Positions 39,001 to 49,623 of a stretch of DNA of 64,000 nt are shown here, piece after piece. Numbering within the stretch: position 1 is the first letter of the stretch; each line of letters begins with the position of its first letter. Origin of the DNA: Branchiostoma floridae (lineage: Eukaryota > Chordata > Leptocardii > Amphioxiformes > Branchiostomatidae); assembly GCF_000003815.2 (NCBI RefSeq), contig NC_049989.1, positions 13,101,420 to 13,165,419 on the forward strand, read 5' to 3'. The notes under the pieces are model-generated. The model ran no database searches and had not been told where the DNA came from. It worked only from the letters and a program-made list of their open reading frames with translations. The position numbers were made by a program, and so were the translations under genes.

Positions 39001-41812
39001 ATAGCGCTGGGGTTATCCTGGTAACCGATTATAGCGCGTCCACCTAATTCCAAAGACGATATGACAGTGGGTTCGGGGGTGATTGAGAGCTCGAAATTGA
39101 TGTCACCGATTGCAAGATAATCCAGCCCGAACGCCCTATTCCACATCCCGTCCATGGTCATACTAAGGAACCCTCCACTCTGGGAGGCTCCGATTTCACC
39201 TGTTAAAACTATAGGAGGGTCTTCAAACTCCAGAGTGCCAGTTATACCTATGGCATTGTCTTTGCTCCCGGCGTCGACCTTAAACCCTACATCTTTCATC
39301 TCCAGGTCAGCAGCTAGAGACACTGAATTTCCGACCACGGCCTTCATGGACAGCTCACTCGCCGAGGTCAGAGTTGCAAGAAGCTTCAGCTCAAAATCAG
39401 CACCTAGCAGCTTTTTCACAACTTTACAAAATAAGTCATTCCCACAATCTGCTGGCAGTGTTAAAGATGCAGCAATATTAACGCCTTGCTCAATGTTTAC
39501 ACCGGCAAGCACCGGAGAAGACCAGTGCAGATCTTGGGGCATTTTGCTAGGAGACACCACAAAGGCAACCTCGGTATTCGACAAAATACCTGCCCCTGGA
39601 ATGACTGAAAGATCAAGCACACCTCCTGTAAGAGTTCTCACCGCCGGGACTATGCCCGTGCGTGACAACGCTACTCCTGCCGCCATGACCAAATTCTTCT
39701 TCACTCTACTCACGATCAATTCCACTGTACAACTCCAGTCACTGATAGCCGCACTTCCACCAAGATGGGCCGAAAATTCCTTGCCAAACATGACTGCTAC
39801 ACTGGGGTCTTCAATCAAGAACTCCTCAAGCCCAATGCCAAGCAGAGTGCGTCGCAATGCACCCGTTGGAAGAAACGACGTGCCAAACTGTTGAATCAGT
39901 GCTCCTACCGGTATATCTCCTTCTACAGAACCTGATGCGGAAAAACCCTGTGTTTTGGTATCTTTGACGACCGACAAAGGGACACTGAACTGATCGAGGT
40001 TCCACACCGAGTCTAATGCAAAACTAAAGTCATTACTGCCCCTGGAACTCTGCTCTAGCTGAAATTTTGCCGCTATGTCCTCCAAAGCAAGGATGTTTGG
40101 TATCAAGACCAGAGAGTCGCCTACAGCGGCAGTGACCGTCATTGTGTTGGTATCCTGGTTGAATTCGAAACTTTTAAGGGACCCTGCAAGAACGTCGGTA
40201 ACACGTAATTGAGGAGGAAGCTTAGCAGACATGGACGAAAAAGAAGAAATCACTTTGTCCAGCAAAGCAGTTACTGGGATTGACTCATCAGAAAGGACTT
40301 TGATTTTGTATTTGTCTTCGTCGAAGCCGAGAAAGAAGGTCCCCAAAGGGGCTTCGTCCGAGAGCTTCAATGTAAAGGCAATACCCACACCACCTTCACC
40401 TTCCATCTCTTCCAACCCTAAAGCCGCCTCGTTTAGCAAAGGGACCGGATAATCAAGTTCTAGTTCTGTTATTTTTGGCATTGCCAGCAAGGCAGCTTCA
40501 GGAAGAACTAAGTCATTCATGATGGGGATGTCCACTTCGTCACCGATTTCATTGTGAATGAGATCGCTAAACCGGACAGACCTGACGGACATGCCTACAG
40601 AAAACCATTTACTACTCGTGCCATTGCCAGCCTCGGCTGAGCTGAGGAAAACAAAGATTTGCGAGTTGAGAAAATTTGTGTCAAAATCCAGCTTCAGGCT
40701 ATAACCGCTTTCTCCGACCATGACCTCGACATTTGCATATTCCACACTGACGCTATCAAGCTTCAGGAGGTGGAATTCGTCACGCACAGCATTACCAGGA
40801 ACAAACGAGGCAAGACCTGAGATGAGCCGATCTGTGGTTACACCGGCAAGCTCTACTGCCTTTCCCTTAAGAAGAAATCCATCGTCCGACTTTTCCAATG
40901 TTACCGAAAAATCAACATCACCGATAGGCCACACACCACTAAACAGGGCATTGAAAGACGACGGTGAAGCATACGTGGCACTGACAGAAAAATCTTCGAG
41001 TGTCACGACAGAAGGTACGATAGTCATAGGCTTCTTGGTGCCTCCTGAAACCGACAATTCATTACCGCAGCGATCTACGTAGCTATCTTTCACTGGCACA
41101 TCAAGCAGATCAGAGGCAACACCGCTGCGATAGTCGTCTAAGGACAAGCCTGGAAAGACGGTTGAAAGGAGAAGTCGGACAGTCAGGCAAGGGTAAGGGT
41201 CACTAGCAATGTTTAGTCGACATTCGCTAAGCTCCAGGTTTGCGTTGCAGCGTGGGCTGATGGTGTAGGAGCCATTGACTGCGTCCTCCAGGAGATGTTG
41301 AAAATCCGGAAGTATGGGACCTATATTGACCAAGGAGGTATGAATAAATTCGAATCAATCAATCAATGGGTTCATGCATGTATGGATGGATAAATAAATA
41401 CATGAGCGAATGAATGAGTGAATGAATGAATGAAGACATATAGTGCACATTTTGCCACACTGGGCTAAGTACAGGTCACAACATATCAAAACATGTTGAA
41501 TATTGATACATACAAACAAAACAAACATCACATAAATTCAACTTCTCATTTTTCAGTCATAGTAGATATAAAAGAAGTCATTGAGAGAAATAAAGAACAG
41601 ATATGTTTTTCACTGTATATTTTTTTCTTAATCTATTAGGGAGGAGGACAGAGAAATCGCACTAAAAAGGAAACGTGATAAATGTTGCAAAAAAAAAAAG
41701 ACCTGCGAAACATTCAGCCGGAGAGAAAGATAGAAAGTTTACCTGGATGGACGCCTCTAGCCAGGAGTGTCACTGTCAGGGCAAGCACGATCAGGCAAGT
41801 CATCTTCAACAT
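33054..41812 (-). CDS. Large secreted beta-repeat / coiled-coil protein, family not recognised
   Basis: Exons: 41812-41743, 41320-38371 (2950 bp), 37642-37498, 37128 into the gap, then 36709-36651, 35819-35662, 34942-34864, 33758-33630 and 33140-33054 (TGA). Phases agree at every junction that can be checked. Exon 1 encodes a signal peptide (MTCLIVLALTVTLLARG). The giant exon gives about 980 residues of alternating hydrophobic strands with internal repeats: TLEDFSV...SGVWPIGDVDFSVTL (about 128-165) recurs as ALEDIAA...DSVWNLDQFSVPLSV (about 435-475), and a third weaker unit has DGMWNRAF...IGDINFELSI. Exons 3-4 are heptad-like coiled coil (DAKRDLDKAYRACDDARK). Later exons are Ala/Gly-rich amphipathic helices with AKGTLDVAK and AKGTLDAAR, and the last two return to strands ending IKDLLDV. 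Secretion is supported; function is unknown. At least one exon edge, and perhaps whole exons, are lost in the gap. Confidence 0.85.
34075..34280. mobile_element. Inverted-repeat MITE of the GTTTGCGGGG...CCACAAAAGT family (copy 1)
   Basis: The left ATGCAGAAATGTTCGCGA pairs with TAAAATGCATTTACCG on the right through the shared theme of CGCGAAC, CCACCACGAAC and ACTTAAAACCACC in both orientations. A second copy at 62272-62445 has the same modules, and a further piece begins at the window end. It lies in an intron of the secreted-protein gene. Confidence 0.6.
36739..37049. other. Assembly gap (N) inside the secreted-protein gene
   Basis: A 311-base N run. It removes the 3' edge of the exon starting at 37128 (the frame is still open at the gap) and possibly one complete exon. 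Confidence 0.99.
41403..41433. repeat. GAAT microsatellite
   Basis: GAGCGAATGAATGAGTGAAT followed by more GAAT units, in intron 1 of the secreted-protein gene. Confidence 0.7.
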
Positions 41813-41993
41813 CCGCCCTGCCTCGTGCCTGTGCATTTAGGGGAAAAAGGTACAAAATATGCAAGAATGTCAGAAAAATACTTTGGTCTTTGTTTCCCAC
41901 TCTATCATTACTTTATGTATAGATGGCTACATCGACCAGTGTTCATAGCGCAAGGATAGCGTCTCTGATTATTGTTCCCCTGACTACCTACCT

Positions 41994-42115
41994 TCAATTA
42001 GTTAAATTGTATCTTGTTGTCCCTGCATATGTCTGTTATGTCTGTTATCAGTGACCTGTACCTAGCCCGTCGAGGCATGAATGTACAATAAAGGTCTTTC
42101 ATTCATTCATTCATT
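41994..42115 (+). mobile_element. 3' tail of a non-LTR retrotransposon
   Basis: CCTGTACCTAGCCCGTCGAG, GCATGAATGTACAATAAAGG ends in a CATT microsatellite. It matches the 3' end of the longer LINE at 48185-48236 (CCTGTACTTAGCCCGATAGG, GCATGAATGTGCAATAAAGG), so it is a severely 5'-truncated insertion of the same family. Confidence 0.75.
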
Positions 42116-42140
42116 AACGCTTCTTTGCGGATATGGAATA

Positions 42141-42247
42141 GCCTGAGTGCCATACTATTTCTACCGGGGCTCTTTACACTCGCTACCCTATTTTTCAGGG
42201 TAGCGAGTGTATAAGGAGCCCCGGTAGAAATAGGATGGTACTCAGGC
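42141..42247. mobile_element. 107-bp hairpin element, GCCTGAG/CTCAGGC ends
   Basis: GCCTGAGTGCCATACTATTT, CTACCGGGGCTC and ACACTCGCTACCCT pair with AGGGTAGCGAGTGT, GAGCCCCGGTAGAAATAG and ATGGTACTCAGGC around a 7-base loop (ATTTTTC). Arms are about 50 bp with few mismatches. It splits GGATATGGAA of the surrounding repeat unit: ATATGG is found on both sides. Confidence 0.85.
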
Positions 42248-42399
42248 TAGATATGGAAAATGTGAAGTGAAACAAATGGATTCATATGGTAAATACTTTC
42301 ATCGTGGTCAATTTGCTTCATTTCTTTCATTTCATATAACAAATCAGGCTACCAAGATAACGGTAGGAAACATTTGAGCGCAGATCAAATCATCATATT

Positions 42400-42875
42400 A
42401 GGGGTCTCGAACTCTAGACCTGTTGTTTCTTTTATCAGAAACCTCTTACTAGCTTCAATAGTTCACTGGTTGTACTGCCCTAACTACAACCAACTTAGGA
42501 AAACCCTTCTCTGCAATCTTCAAGACCTTTTAACCCTTGATTTGAAAACTACGTCTGACCCAGTCTTAACTCAACTTTTACTCAAGGGTTCACCCACTTT
42601 ACCAACAGAAACAAATACCCATATTATGCAGATTACACAGACATACATACTCCAGACCAACCGTTTTCAAACTGATTGAACATTTTGCTTTAAATCTTGT
42701 ATATTCATTTGTTGGATCCGGCACCCTACTGCTGTACTACTGTTTTATTTGATCTCACATTGGTTTGTCCTTTGTTTATTTTATTCTCAAATGTCCTAGT
42801 GGTAATGTTAATATTAGCTTTGCTAGAGTGCATTTACCACTGTGTCTTGTCTTATATGTATACCAATAAAAAAAA
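42400..42875 (+). pseudogene. LINE 3' fragment (C-terminal tail and poly-A signal)
   Basis: The frame contains CPNYNQLRKTLLCNLQDLL and DPVLTQLLLKGSP, the kind of sequence that follows the CX2C..H..C knuckle at the end of LINE polyproteins. After the stop, about 180 bases of T-rich 3' UTR end in CCAATAAAAAAAA. The 5' part is missing. Family assignment is by general resemblance only. Confidence 0.5.
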
Positions 42876-44514
42876 TAGTTCACTGGTGGTTTACAATGTC
42901 TTGACTCTTGAGGACATCTTTAAAACTTTGATCGTCCACTCCTTCTTCCGCTTATCATTCAGTTCAGTGCGCAAATAATCATTCTTTCTCGCCGTTGTTC
43001 TGTGACACACACACATGAACACACATCGCGTATAAACCCACGCACACATGCCATGAAGTATGACGTGAGCGTCTAACTGGCCGCGCCCAGGTAATTAACA
43101 TTCCAACGCATGCGCAATCATCAAGATATCTTGTGCGACGTTTTGTAAAGTACGACTATGTCCAAAAGGTCCGCAGGCCACTGTTGCAAGTACGGGAAAT
43201 CAGAGGAAGATCAGATATAAATTTAGGTAACGCAAACCTCAGGCTGTTATAGCATGTTGCCCACATGCCCATTGGAGCGCAACGATTACTAGTAGTATTG
43301 AGAACATAGAAAAGTCTAATGCCGAAAAGGTGAAGGAAGAATAAACTTCGGTTCACATTCTGTCACTTCGATATCGATGTTAGCAAAAATGTTTCCAGAT
43401 CTTTCCAGGGCCTACCGTAGCAAACTCCTCGGCCCTATGGCCAACATGCCTCCGAGGAAAATCTACAACAGCCTCCCCCAAGTCACCCCAAGTCTACCCC
43501 TCAACCCACACACGAATGGCGGCCGATGTTCGGGGTCTAATCTGTACGCTTTGGGGAGAATATTTTCCAAGGCCAGGGAGTTTGACCACCATAGCAGTTA
43601 GGCGCAGTTGGCCTATAGAATCTTAACCTTGGTACGATGAAAGGTTTTTTCAGGGTTGACACACTCAGTACTTTGCGCACTGCTTTCCAGGCGTGCCCTG
43701 TACAGGCAGGCGTGCCCTGTATGTGTTTATTGCAGTGCAAAATCATGCCCAAAGGCTAATTGCACAAGGACTAAGAGAAGTAGATAGTGTGATACATAAA
43801 ACTAGTGTCTAATCAACTACATGATAAATGATTACTATTGTCGGGTTTGGCGTTTTCTTTGAAGGCAGTGGTTAATGAACTGTCCCACGTTCTGTATGGT
43901 GGTGGGATTTTGTGCTTTTAGTAGAAATATAGTCTTTTGGTGATCTCTAAGGTGGTAAAAGCTTAGCGAGATTGTAGCAACTGTTTGAAATAATGTATTT
44001 CTTTCGGTTTCACAGTGGAATATAATATAATATTAGTAATCTGCTCATTTCCTGAACAAAGGCAGTAGCTTTGGAGTTGAGATCATTTAAGCCATAAATC
44101 AATTAACGCGCGTTCGGAGCCGGGGATGGAACTGACTCTACAGGCCTACACCAGGCAAAAAAATTAACGACGTACGTCGTTCGACTTGCGGCGCGCGTCG
44201 TAGGACACTTTTCCCCGAGTAAATGCGTGTAAAAGTGAAAACGTGACACCAGTGTGGCACCTCCGGAGGTGACTTGCGACGCTCCGCGGGGAGTCTGCGG
44301 CGCCGCCCAACCTCGTGCAAACGGATCCGCGTCGCAGGCAGCCCATTTCTGCAGCGCTGTGTGTGCTCCTGGTATGCCCTCGCTGTTCGGTTGACGTGGC
44401 CTTGAGCTTCAATGACTAGCAACAGTAGCAAAGAAGGCTGTCCGTTTTATGTCGTGGTACTGGTCCCTACAACGTTCAAGCCGTCTGGCAGGGGTGTGTA
44501 TAAAACAAAAACTG
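42876..44514. other. Spacer without a supported gene
   Basis: Open frames at 43156-43752 and 44138-44744 occur on both strands and none shows family motifs or splice support. GC content rises locally around 44100-44700. Confidence 0.45.
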
Positions 44515-44672
44515 TCCTAGGACTTTGTGTGCCATCGGGCTGCGGATTTACGTGCCAGTACGGGCGACGCGGCTGCCCTGCCGTTTTCAGAAATACGTGG
44601 CGGACGTGGCCTCCCCAAAAAACGTACGGACAAATTGTGCGTATACGTCGGGTTGTGCCCTTAGCTTCACGG
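44515..44672. repeat. Right half of the GTTGTGCCCTTAGCTT element (copy 1, partial)
   Basis: Sequence ending TTTTCAGAAATACGTGGCGG, ACGTGGCCTCCC, AAAACGTACGGACAAATTG and GGGTTGTGCCCTTAGCTT matches 46980-47125. No inverted left end is present nearby, so this is a truncated copy. Confidence 0.65.
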
Positions 44673-45636
44673 GCGCCTCCTGAAAGCGATAGCTACCGTG
44701 TGCGGGAACGCCCCCCAGGGATTATTCAAGCCTTAACAAATTAACGGGCGGAGGGGAAAATGTTAACCTTTCCTCGGACTGACTCCCCTGGCCGATTAGT
44801 TCACTTTTTACCCCTTGCACTAACCAAGTTCTGGTCCGAAGAGATTTTTTTCAACCGTACGCGTTGAAAATGGAAATTTTAACTACTGGTAGTATACCCG
44901 TAAATATATATAGCTGTGCATTATTGCCACAACGAGCAAGGTGTATGAAAGACATTTTAAAGTAAAAGAAGTAACAGACTTCTTATACGATACACGTTAC
45001 GGTTTTTGACTGGCCCCCAAATCTCGTCGCACTGCCCCCGAGCTCGAGGGCCCAGGTACGGTAATACCGGGTGGAGAGGCGGCGCAACGAGCTCAGCCGT
45101 ACACACACAAAGTGTCGATTGTACAGTTCAAATTCATAAATCCCCAACCTAGCAAAAGGAGGAAGAAGATAGAAGACAAAATATGAGACCGCACTCACGC
45201 TTGTTTCATTCACCGCAGATGTTCTCCAAACAGAAGATCACAGAAGAGGCGAGTCCGCTTCGGAAAACTGCTTTTCTGCGCTCGGTATGTCCGTATGAGC
45301 TCAAACAAAGTTTTTTATAGCACAAGAATGGCGTCTCTAATTATTGTTCCCTTGACTACCTACCAATGACAGTGCCCGATCATGACAATTCTCAGAAACG
45401 AAAGCTGTTCAACCTGTTGCTTCAAGAGAAGGGGGAGGGGGCAGTGTTGGTTCACGTGGTAGTAGTCGAGGTGGGCGTGGCAATGAAGTGTGATGGACGA
45501 AATTACCGTGTGCAAAGTTTAACTGCTGGATGTAATAAATCACATGAAGTATGGGGAGTGAAGAGCTGGTTTTGAACAACACAAGTTGTGTGGAATGCGA
45601 CTGCGTGGGTGACATAAGTATATGGTCTTGTCAGAG

Positions 45637-46192
45637 CATGCCCGTAGCCAGGGGGGGTTCGGGGGGTTCGGAAGAACCCCCCACACGCTCAAAAGGTCCA
45701 CTTTTTCAGGCTCGAAGGTCCACTTTTTCATGTCCAAAATTTTTTTTCAAAGCCATAACTGATTTTCATTTTTCCCTGATAGACATTTCAGTCAATCTTA
45801 GTGAGTCTATCAGCAAAATTTGCCCCAGAAAGTGCAGGAAATGGCTTTTCAGAGGGTCCAGATTTCAAAATTTCCCCAGACCTCCATTGCGATGCCTCTC
45901 GCCTTTGGTGTTGGACATGGTGAAAATATGTCGAGGGAGTTGGCCTCAAAGACTTACGCAAAAGCCTTGTCTTTTATTAGAAATTCCATGAAACTTCACA
46001 AGTGATTTTTTCCCGTCAAAATGTAGGAAATGGCGTTTCAGAGGGTCAAAATTTCAATTTTTCCGGGGGAGCATGCCCCCGGACCCCCCTAGGCAGCTCA
46101 CGCCTTCGGCGTGAGTCTCGCGCCTGCGGCGCTCGATGGTCCCATAAGTACTAAAAAGAACCCCCCCAACCAAAATCCTGGCTACGGGCATG
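45637..46192. mobile_element. CATGCCCGTAGCCAGG MITE with 5-bp CAGAG duplication
   Basis: The left end CATGCCCGTAGCCAGGGGGG and the right end CCTGGCTACGGGCATG are exact inverted repeats. CAGAG flanks both sides (45632-45636 and 46193-46197). The paralogous unit copy III, at about 50950, lacks the insertion, giving an empty site. Inside are two tandem units with GCAGGAAATGGC and TTTCAGAGGGTCCAGATTTC, shared with the hAT MITE at 10052, plus a self-complementary GC-rich stretch CTCACGCCTTCGGCGTGAG. Confidence 0.88.
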
Positions 46193-46819
46193 CAGAGATC
46201 GGCAGAGTCAGGTCATCTTCGTGATAGAGATTTTCTCTAAGACCCTGTCTTTAAGTCGATGAGAAATACTGCTGATGTTATAATATTTATATACATGTAT
46301 CATCCTTATCATCCTTCTTCTTGGTCAAAGTGAAAAAACGAAGTATTTGAAAAGAAGAAGGCGCAAAACCGGCCAGATGCCCAAAGACAACGGTGACCTG
46401 AGTTAATTCACGCCGCAGGCCGCGACGCACATCCGCCGTTAGAACAAAGATTGTACGTAGAGATATTATTTTCAGCCCTGTGCTTTCATGGGAAACGTTT
46501 TTTCTAATTCTACAATCTCTGCGCAGATCTTTACGGGCCCAAATTGTGAGGGTATCTGACTGCGCCCCAAGATGTGATTGTCTAGCCTGATTAAATCTCG
46601 CTTATAGCAGCCCGCCAAACATCCGCCGGGCCGCGGGGAGGGGCTAGTTACAGCCCTGAACAGCAGAGTTTGCGTTACACAGACTAGTGATTGTCAAGTC
46701 ACGACCTTTTTACACATCTACGACGGGTTTGTAACTTTACGCAGACACCCAATAACTGAAATACCTTCGTACACATGGCCATTGTGGTGCGTGTCTACAC
46801 TGACAAGAAGGAATCCGTT

Positions 46820-47125
46820 AAGCTAAGGGCGGCGCAACCCGCCGTACGTGCAAATACGTGCAGTCTAAGTGCCAAATCTTTTTGGATCCGTAAGTGGTAA
46901 GTACCGCCTCCGTTCGAACTCGTAGGGAATCTGACGGGTTTTTGGAGCACGCAGACACGCCGTAGAGCTTTACGTGAAGGCAAAACTTTGTGTGCCGTGC
47001 GTTGAAGTACTCCTACCCTGCTCTTGCCAGTCGTTCCCCACGTTTTCAGAAATACGTGGCGGATGTGGCCTCCCAAAAAAAACGTACGGACAAATTGCAC
47101 GTACGGCGGGTTGTGCCCTTAGCTT
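46820..47125. mobile_element. 306-bp element with AAGCTAAGGGCGGCGCAACC inverted ends
   Basis: The left AAGCTAAGGGCGGCGCAACC, CGCCGTACGTGCAA pairs with the right TTGCACGTACGGCGGGTTGT, GCCCTTAGCTT, a terminal inverted repeat of about 33 bp. In copy III of the host unit the corresponding position (about 51765) has no such insertion. No coding frame. Confidence 0.8.
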
Positions 47126-47260
47126 TAGTAAATCAGGTCTTGTTAACCTGGTCTCCATTTACCCTAAGTCGGTGGCTTACAAGTATTTTGCCGGGACAAG
47201 CCTTCTGAGCATGGGTCTGTTTCTTGCCGTGGCCTGTTTATGATAGCCCGTCCTTCAAGT

Positions 47261-47560
47261 TGGCTGGCATTTCGAGCGCTGTCATTTCAACCTAAGCCCG
47301 TAAACATCTCTCGCGTGTACTAATCAACTGGGCGGGCGGGTTACACTCCCAGCACCGTACAGATAGCCACGAGCTTCCGGTGGTAAAGGTACCGGGCTAA
47401 CGTTAGTTTTGCGAGTGAAGAAATCAGTTCCCACTTCCATGGCGCCTTCAAGTGACGGTACAGAACTAAGCTAAACCAGCTAAGAAAACGCAAAGACGGC
47501 GTTGCCTCCCATCAATTCATCTGCTTGGAGATCAACCCCTGCGTGCAGATAGGAGTGGCC
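47261..47560. repeat. ~300-bp segment duplicated at 48527-48810
   Basis: Starts CTGGCATTTCGAGCGCT and runs through GGGCGGG, ATAGCCACGAGCT, CCGGTGGTA, GAAATCAGTTCCCACTTC and ends ATCTGCTTGGAGATCAACCC. The second copy preserves this order, and a shorter third trace (ATCTGCTTGGAGATGAGCCC) is at about 52003. The LINE at 47560 begins where the similarity stops. Confidence 0.8.
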
Positions 47561-47561
47561 T

Positions 47562-48238
47562 GTTTATTCTCCACACTCAATTGTTTCAAAAGTGCCCTCA
47601 ATCATCTCTGCTATTCAACAACGTTTAAAGGACATCTACTTTCAAACATTTCTATGCGAAATTCATAATGACAACAAGGGCAAATGCGCAAAGAACAAAT
47701 TACGCTCATACAGACTGTTCAAATCCACCTATAACGAAGAAGAGTATCTTAAGATTCCGAACGAACGACAAAGATCTATTATCACCAAACTACGAATCAG
47801 CTGCCACAAACTCCGTGTTGAATCAGGGAGGCACAACCACACACCTCTGGAGCAAAGAGTCTGTCAGTTCTGTAACCTGAACAAGATCGAAGATGAATCT
47901 CACTTTCTATTAGATTGTAGTTTATATAGTAGCGATAGAAGTATTCTTTTTAGCCATATTATAGGAAAGTTCCCTCGCTTTGAATATATGTCTAGTGATG
48001 AAAAATTCATTTTTCTTATGAGCTTTGATCAAACGACATTATACAAACACATCTCAAGCTACATATTTAACATAACTAAGAAACGAGAAGAAGCCGAACA
48101 AATGTATTAGAATAGTTTTAGAATTTATGTTCTAGATTAGTCTTAGAAACCATGTTTACTGCATTACTACCCTTTGTATCTATATGCCTGTACTTAGCCC
48201 GATAGGGCATGAATGTGCAATAAAGGCTATTACATTAT
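47562..48238 (+). pseudogene. 5'-truncated non-LTR retrotransposon (RT C-terminus, 3' UTR)
   Basis: An open frame to TAG at 48110 encodes the end of a LINE polyprotein with the knuckle CQFCNLNKIEDESHFLLDC (C-X2-C-X8-H-X4-C) and a C-terminal VRQ-like helix-rich tail. There is no in-frame ATG at its beginning, as expected from 5' truncation. The 3' UTR ends GCATGAATGTGCAATAAAGG. The frame is intact over 170 codons, so this is a fairly young insertion compared with the RT relic at 4.4-5.1 kb. Confidence 0.85.
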
Positions 48239-48240
48239 GA

Positions 48241-48517
48241 CAGCCTAGGGGCCTAGGTAGCCTGGTATCCAGACCGCCGTGCTATACTCGCTAATCACTT
48301 CGGGCCGGCAACCGATTAGCCCCGCCGCCAAACACAGCACGCGGGCCCTGATTATCTCTCGCACTCCGCGGGTATAGTTATCAGAAACTGGATGCCATTA
48401 CCTCTGAGTGCAAATAGAGACTGGGGCTTGGACCTTCCCTGGCATAAGGATTATACATTACCGCGAAAGGGCTATAGTATAGAGCGAGGGACTGGTATCC
48501 ATGCTAGGGCCTAGGCT
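48241..48517. mobile_element. CAGCCTAGG...TAGCCTGGTATCCAG element
   Basis: The outer ends CAGCCTAGG and CCTAGGCTG, followed inside by TAGCCTGGTATCCAG and CTGGTATCCATGCTA, form a compound inverted repeat of about 25 bp with small gaps. It belongs with the TAGCCTGG hairpins at 13328 and 24673. Confidence 0.6.
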
Positions 48518-48526
48518 GTCTTTCTG

Positions 48527-48810
48527 GCATTTCGAGCGCTAACCCCGTAACAAAATTCTCCGGCGTGTGCTAATCATCTGGGCGGGCTTGTTACACTTCC
48601 AGCACGGTATATATAGCCACGAGCTCCCGGTGGTATAGTTAACCGGGTATAACGTTAGTTTTGACGGAGAAATCAGTTCCCACTTCAATGGCGACTTCAA
48701 GCGCTGGTACGAAGCGAGGCAGTTAGTAACAGAAACAACCAGCTTAGAAAATGTAAAGGCATCTTATTTGCCTCCCATCATCTGCTTGGAGATTAACCCC
48801 TGTGTGTAGA
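48527..48810. repeat. Second copy of the 47261-47560 segment
   Basis: CTGGCATTTCGAGCGCTAAC, ATAGCCACGAGCTCCCGGTG, GAAATCAGTTCCCACTTCAA and ATCTGCTTGGAGATTAACCC occur in the same order, with short indels. Confidence 0.8.
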
Positions 48811-49623
48811 TAGTAGATTTTGGACAGGTTAATCAACATCGGCATCTCTTATTCTGAATACAAATGAAAGAATATCAGTTACCATACATCAGATAATAAT
48901 TATTTATGAATTCATAAGTAGTTGTCATATATTTCTAACAGGGCAACTAAGGTGCGATGTGCACTTCTTTTAATATACCCAGTCTACAGGTGCCCTCTCA
49001 CTGCATTTGCGTCACGCTTGCGTCACTGCGGGGTTCGAAAGATACTCAACGAATTTCAGAGATAAAGTACTACTTTTCTTACTTTTTGTGTATTCTGTCG
49101 TCTTACTATTACGTATTATGCAATATCTAAATTATGAAAAAATCGGAGAAAATAACAAAACAGTGACGCAGTGGACGAACCCCGCAGTGACACAAGAGTA
49201 GTGTGAAGGCAGAACCCTGGCCAAAACCATAAATTACACCGAGTTACCCCTGACTACCTACCAATGACAGTGCCCGAAAATGACAGTACGCAGAAACGAA
49301 AGCCGTTCAACCTGTTGCTTCAATTAAGAGAAGGGGGAGGGGACAGTGTTGGGGACGTGTCAGTTGGGCGTGGCATTTCCAAGTTACCGCTTCTTCGTGG
49401 ATATGGAAAAGGTGAGGCCAAAATGTCCAAAATGGCTTCATGTGGTACATGGTATGTACTTTCATCGTGATAGAATTGCTTCAAACGATCGTCTTTTCCT
49501 CCTGAACTTCTAAACGTATATGCAAAACGTCAATTAAAATTTGATGAACGAGGTCGCCGTGTGCAAAAAGTATATGCTCGGTGTAATAAATCACATCAAG
49601 TATGGGATGTGAAGAGCCAGCTA

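Larger units (their letters stand above)
41936..42350. repeat. Copy I of a ~2-kb low-copy unit (partial, interrupted)
   Basis: 41936-41993 (GCGTCTCTGATTATTGTTCC, CCTGACTACCTACC) matches 45320-45364 and 49247-49262. 42113-42350 (CTTCTTTGCGGATATGGAA and TACTTTCATCGTGGTCAATT TGCTTC) matches 49390-49475. The copy is split by a LINE tail (about 41994-42110) and by a hairpin (42141-42247). Its start lies within about 130 bp of the secreted-protein gene's first exon. Confidence 0.65.
45318..47560. repeat. Copy II of the low-copy unit
   Basis: Colinear with copy III: TACCAATGACAGTGCCCGA (45361), TGCGACTGCGTGGGTGAC (45598), CAAGACCCTGTCTTTAAGTC (about 46240), CAGATGCCCAAAGACAACG (46374), TTCACGCCGCAGGCCGC (46407), AACAAGAAG-like text near 46805 and TATTTTGCCGGG near 47185. 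It is interrupted by a MITE (45637-46192) and by an inverted-repeat element (46820-47125), and is followed by a LINE. Confidence 0.72.

Noticed and set aside
39154-39894. 246-codon open frame antisense to the giant exon
   Set aside because: Shadow of the real minus-strand coding exon; no family motif and no splice support.
47592-48110. A stand-alone 172-residue zinc-knuckle host gene
   Set aside because: The frame starts without an ATG and has the LINE C-terminal knuckle, a LINE-like 3' UTR and an AATAAA tail shared with the fragment at 42040, so it is a truncated retrotransposon.
45366-49470. MTVP...QKRK..FNLLLQ mini-protein shared by unit copies II and III
   Set aside because: Differences between copies are mostly amino-acid-changing, the frames diverge immediately after, and no splice donor or longer protein was found.
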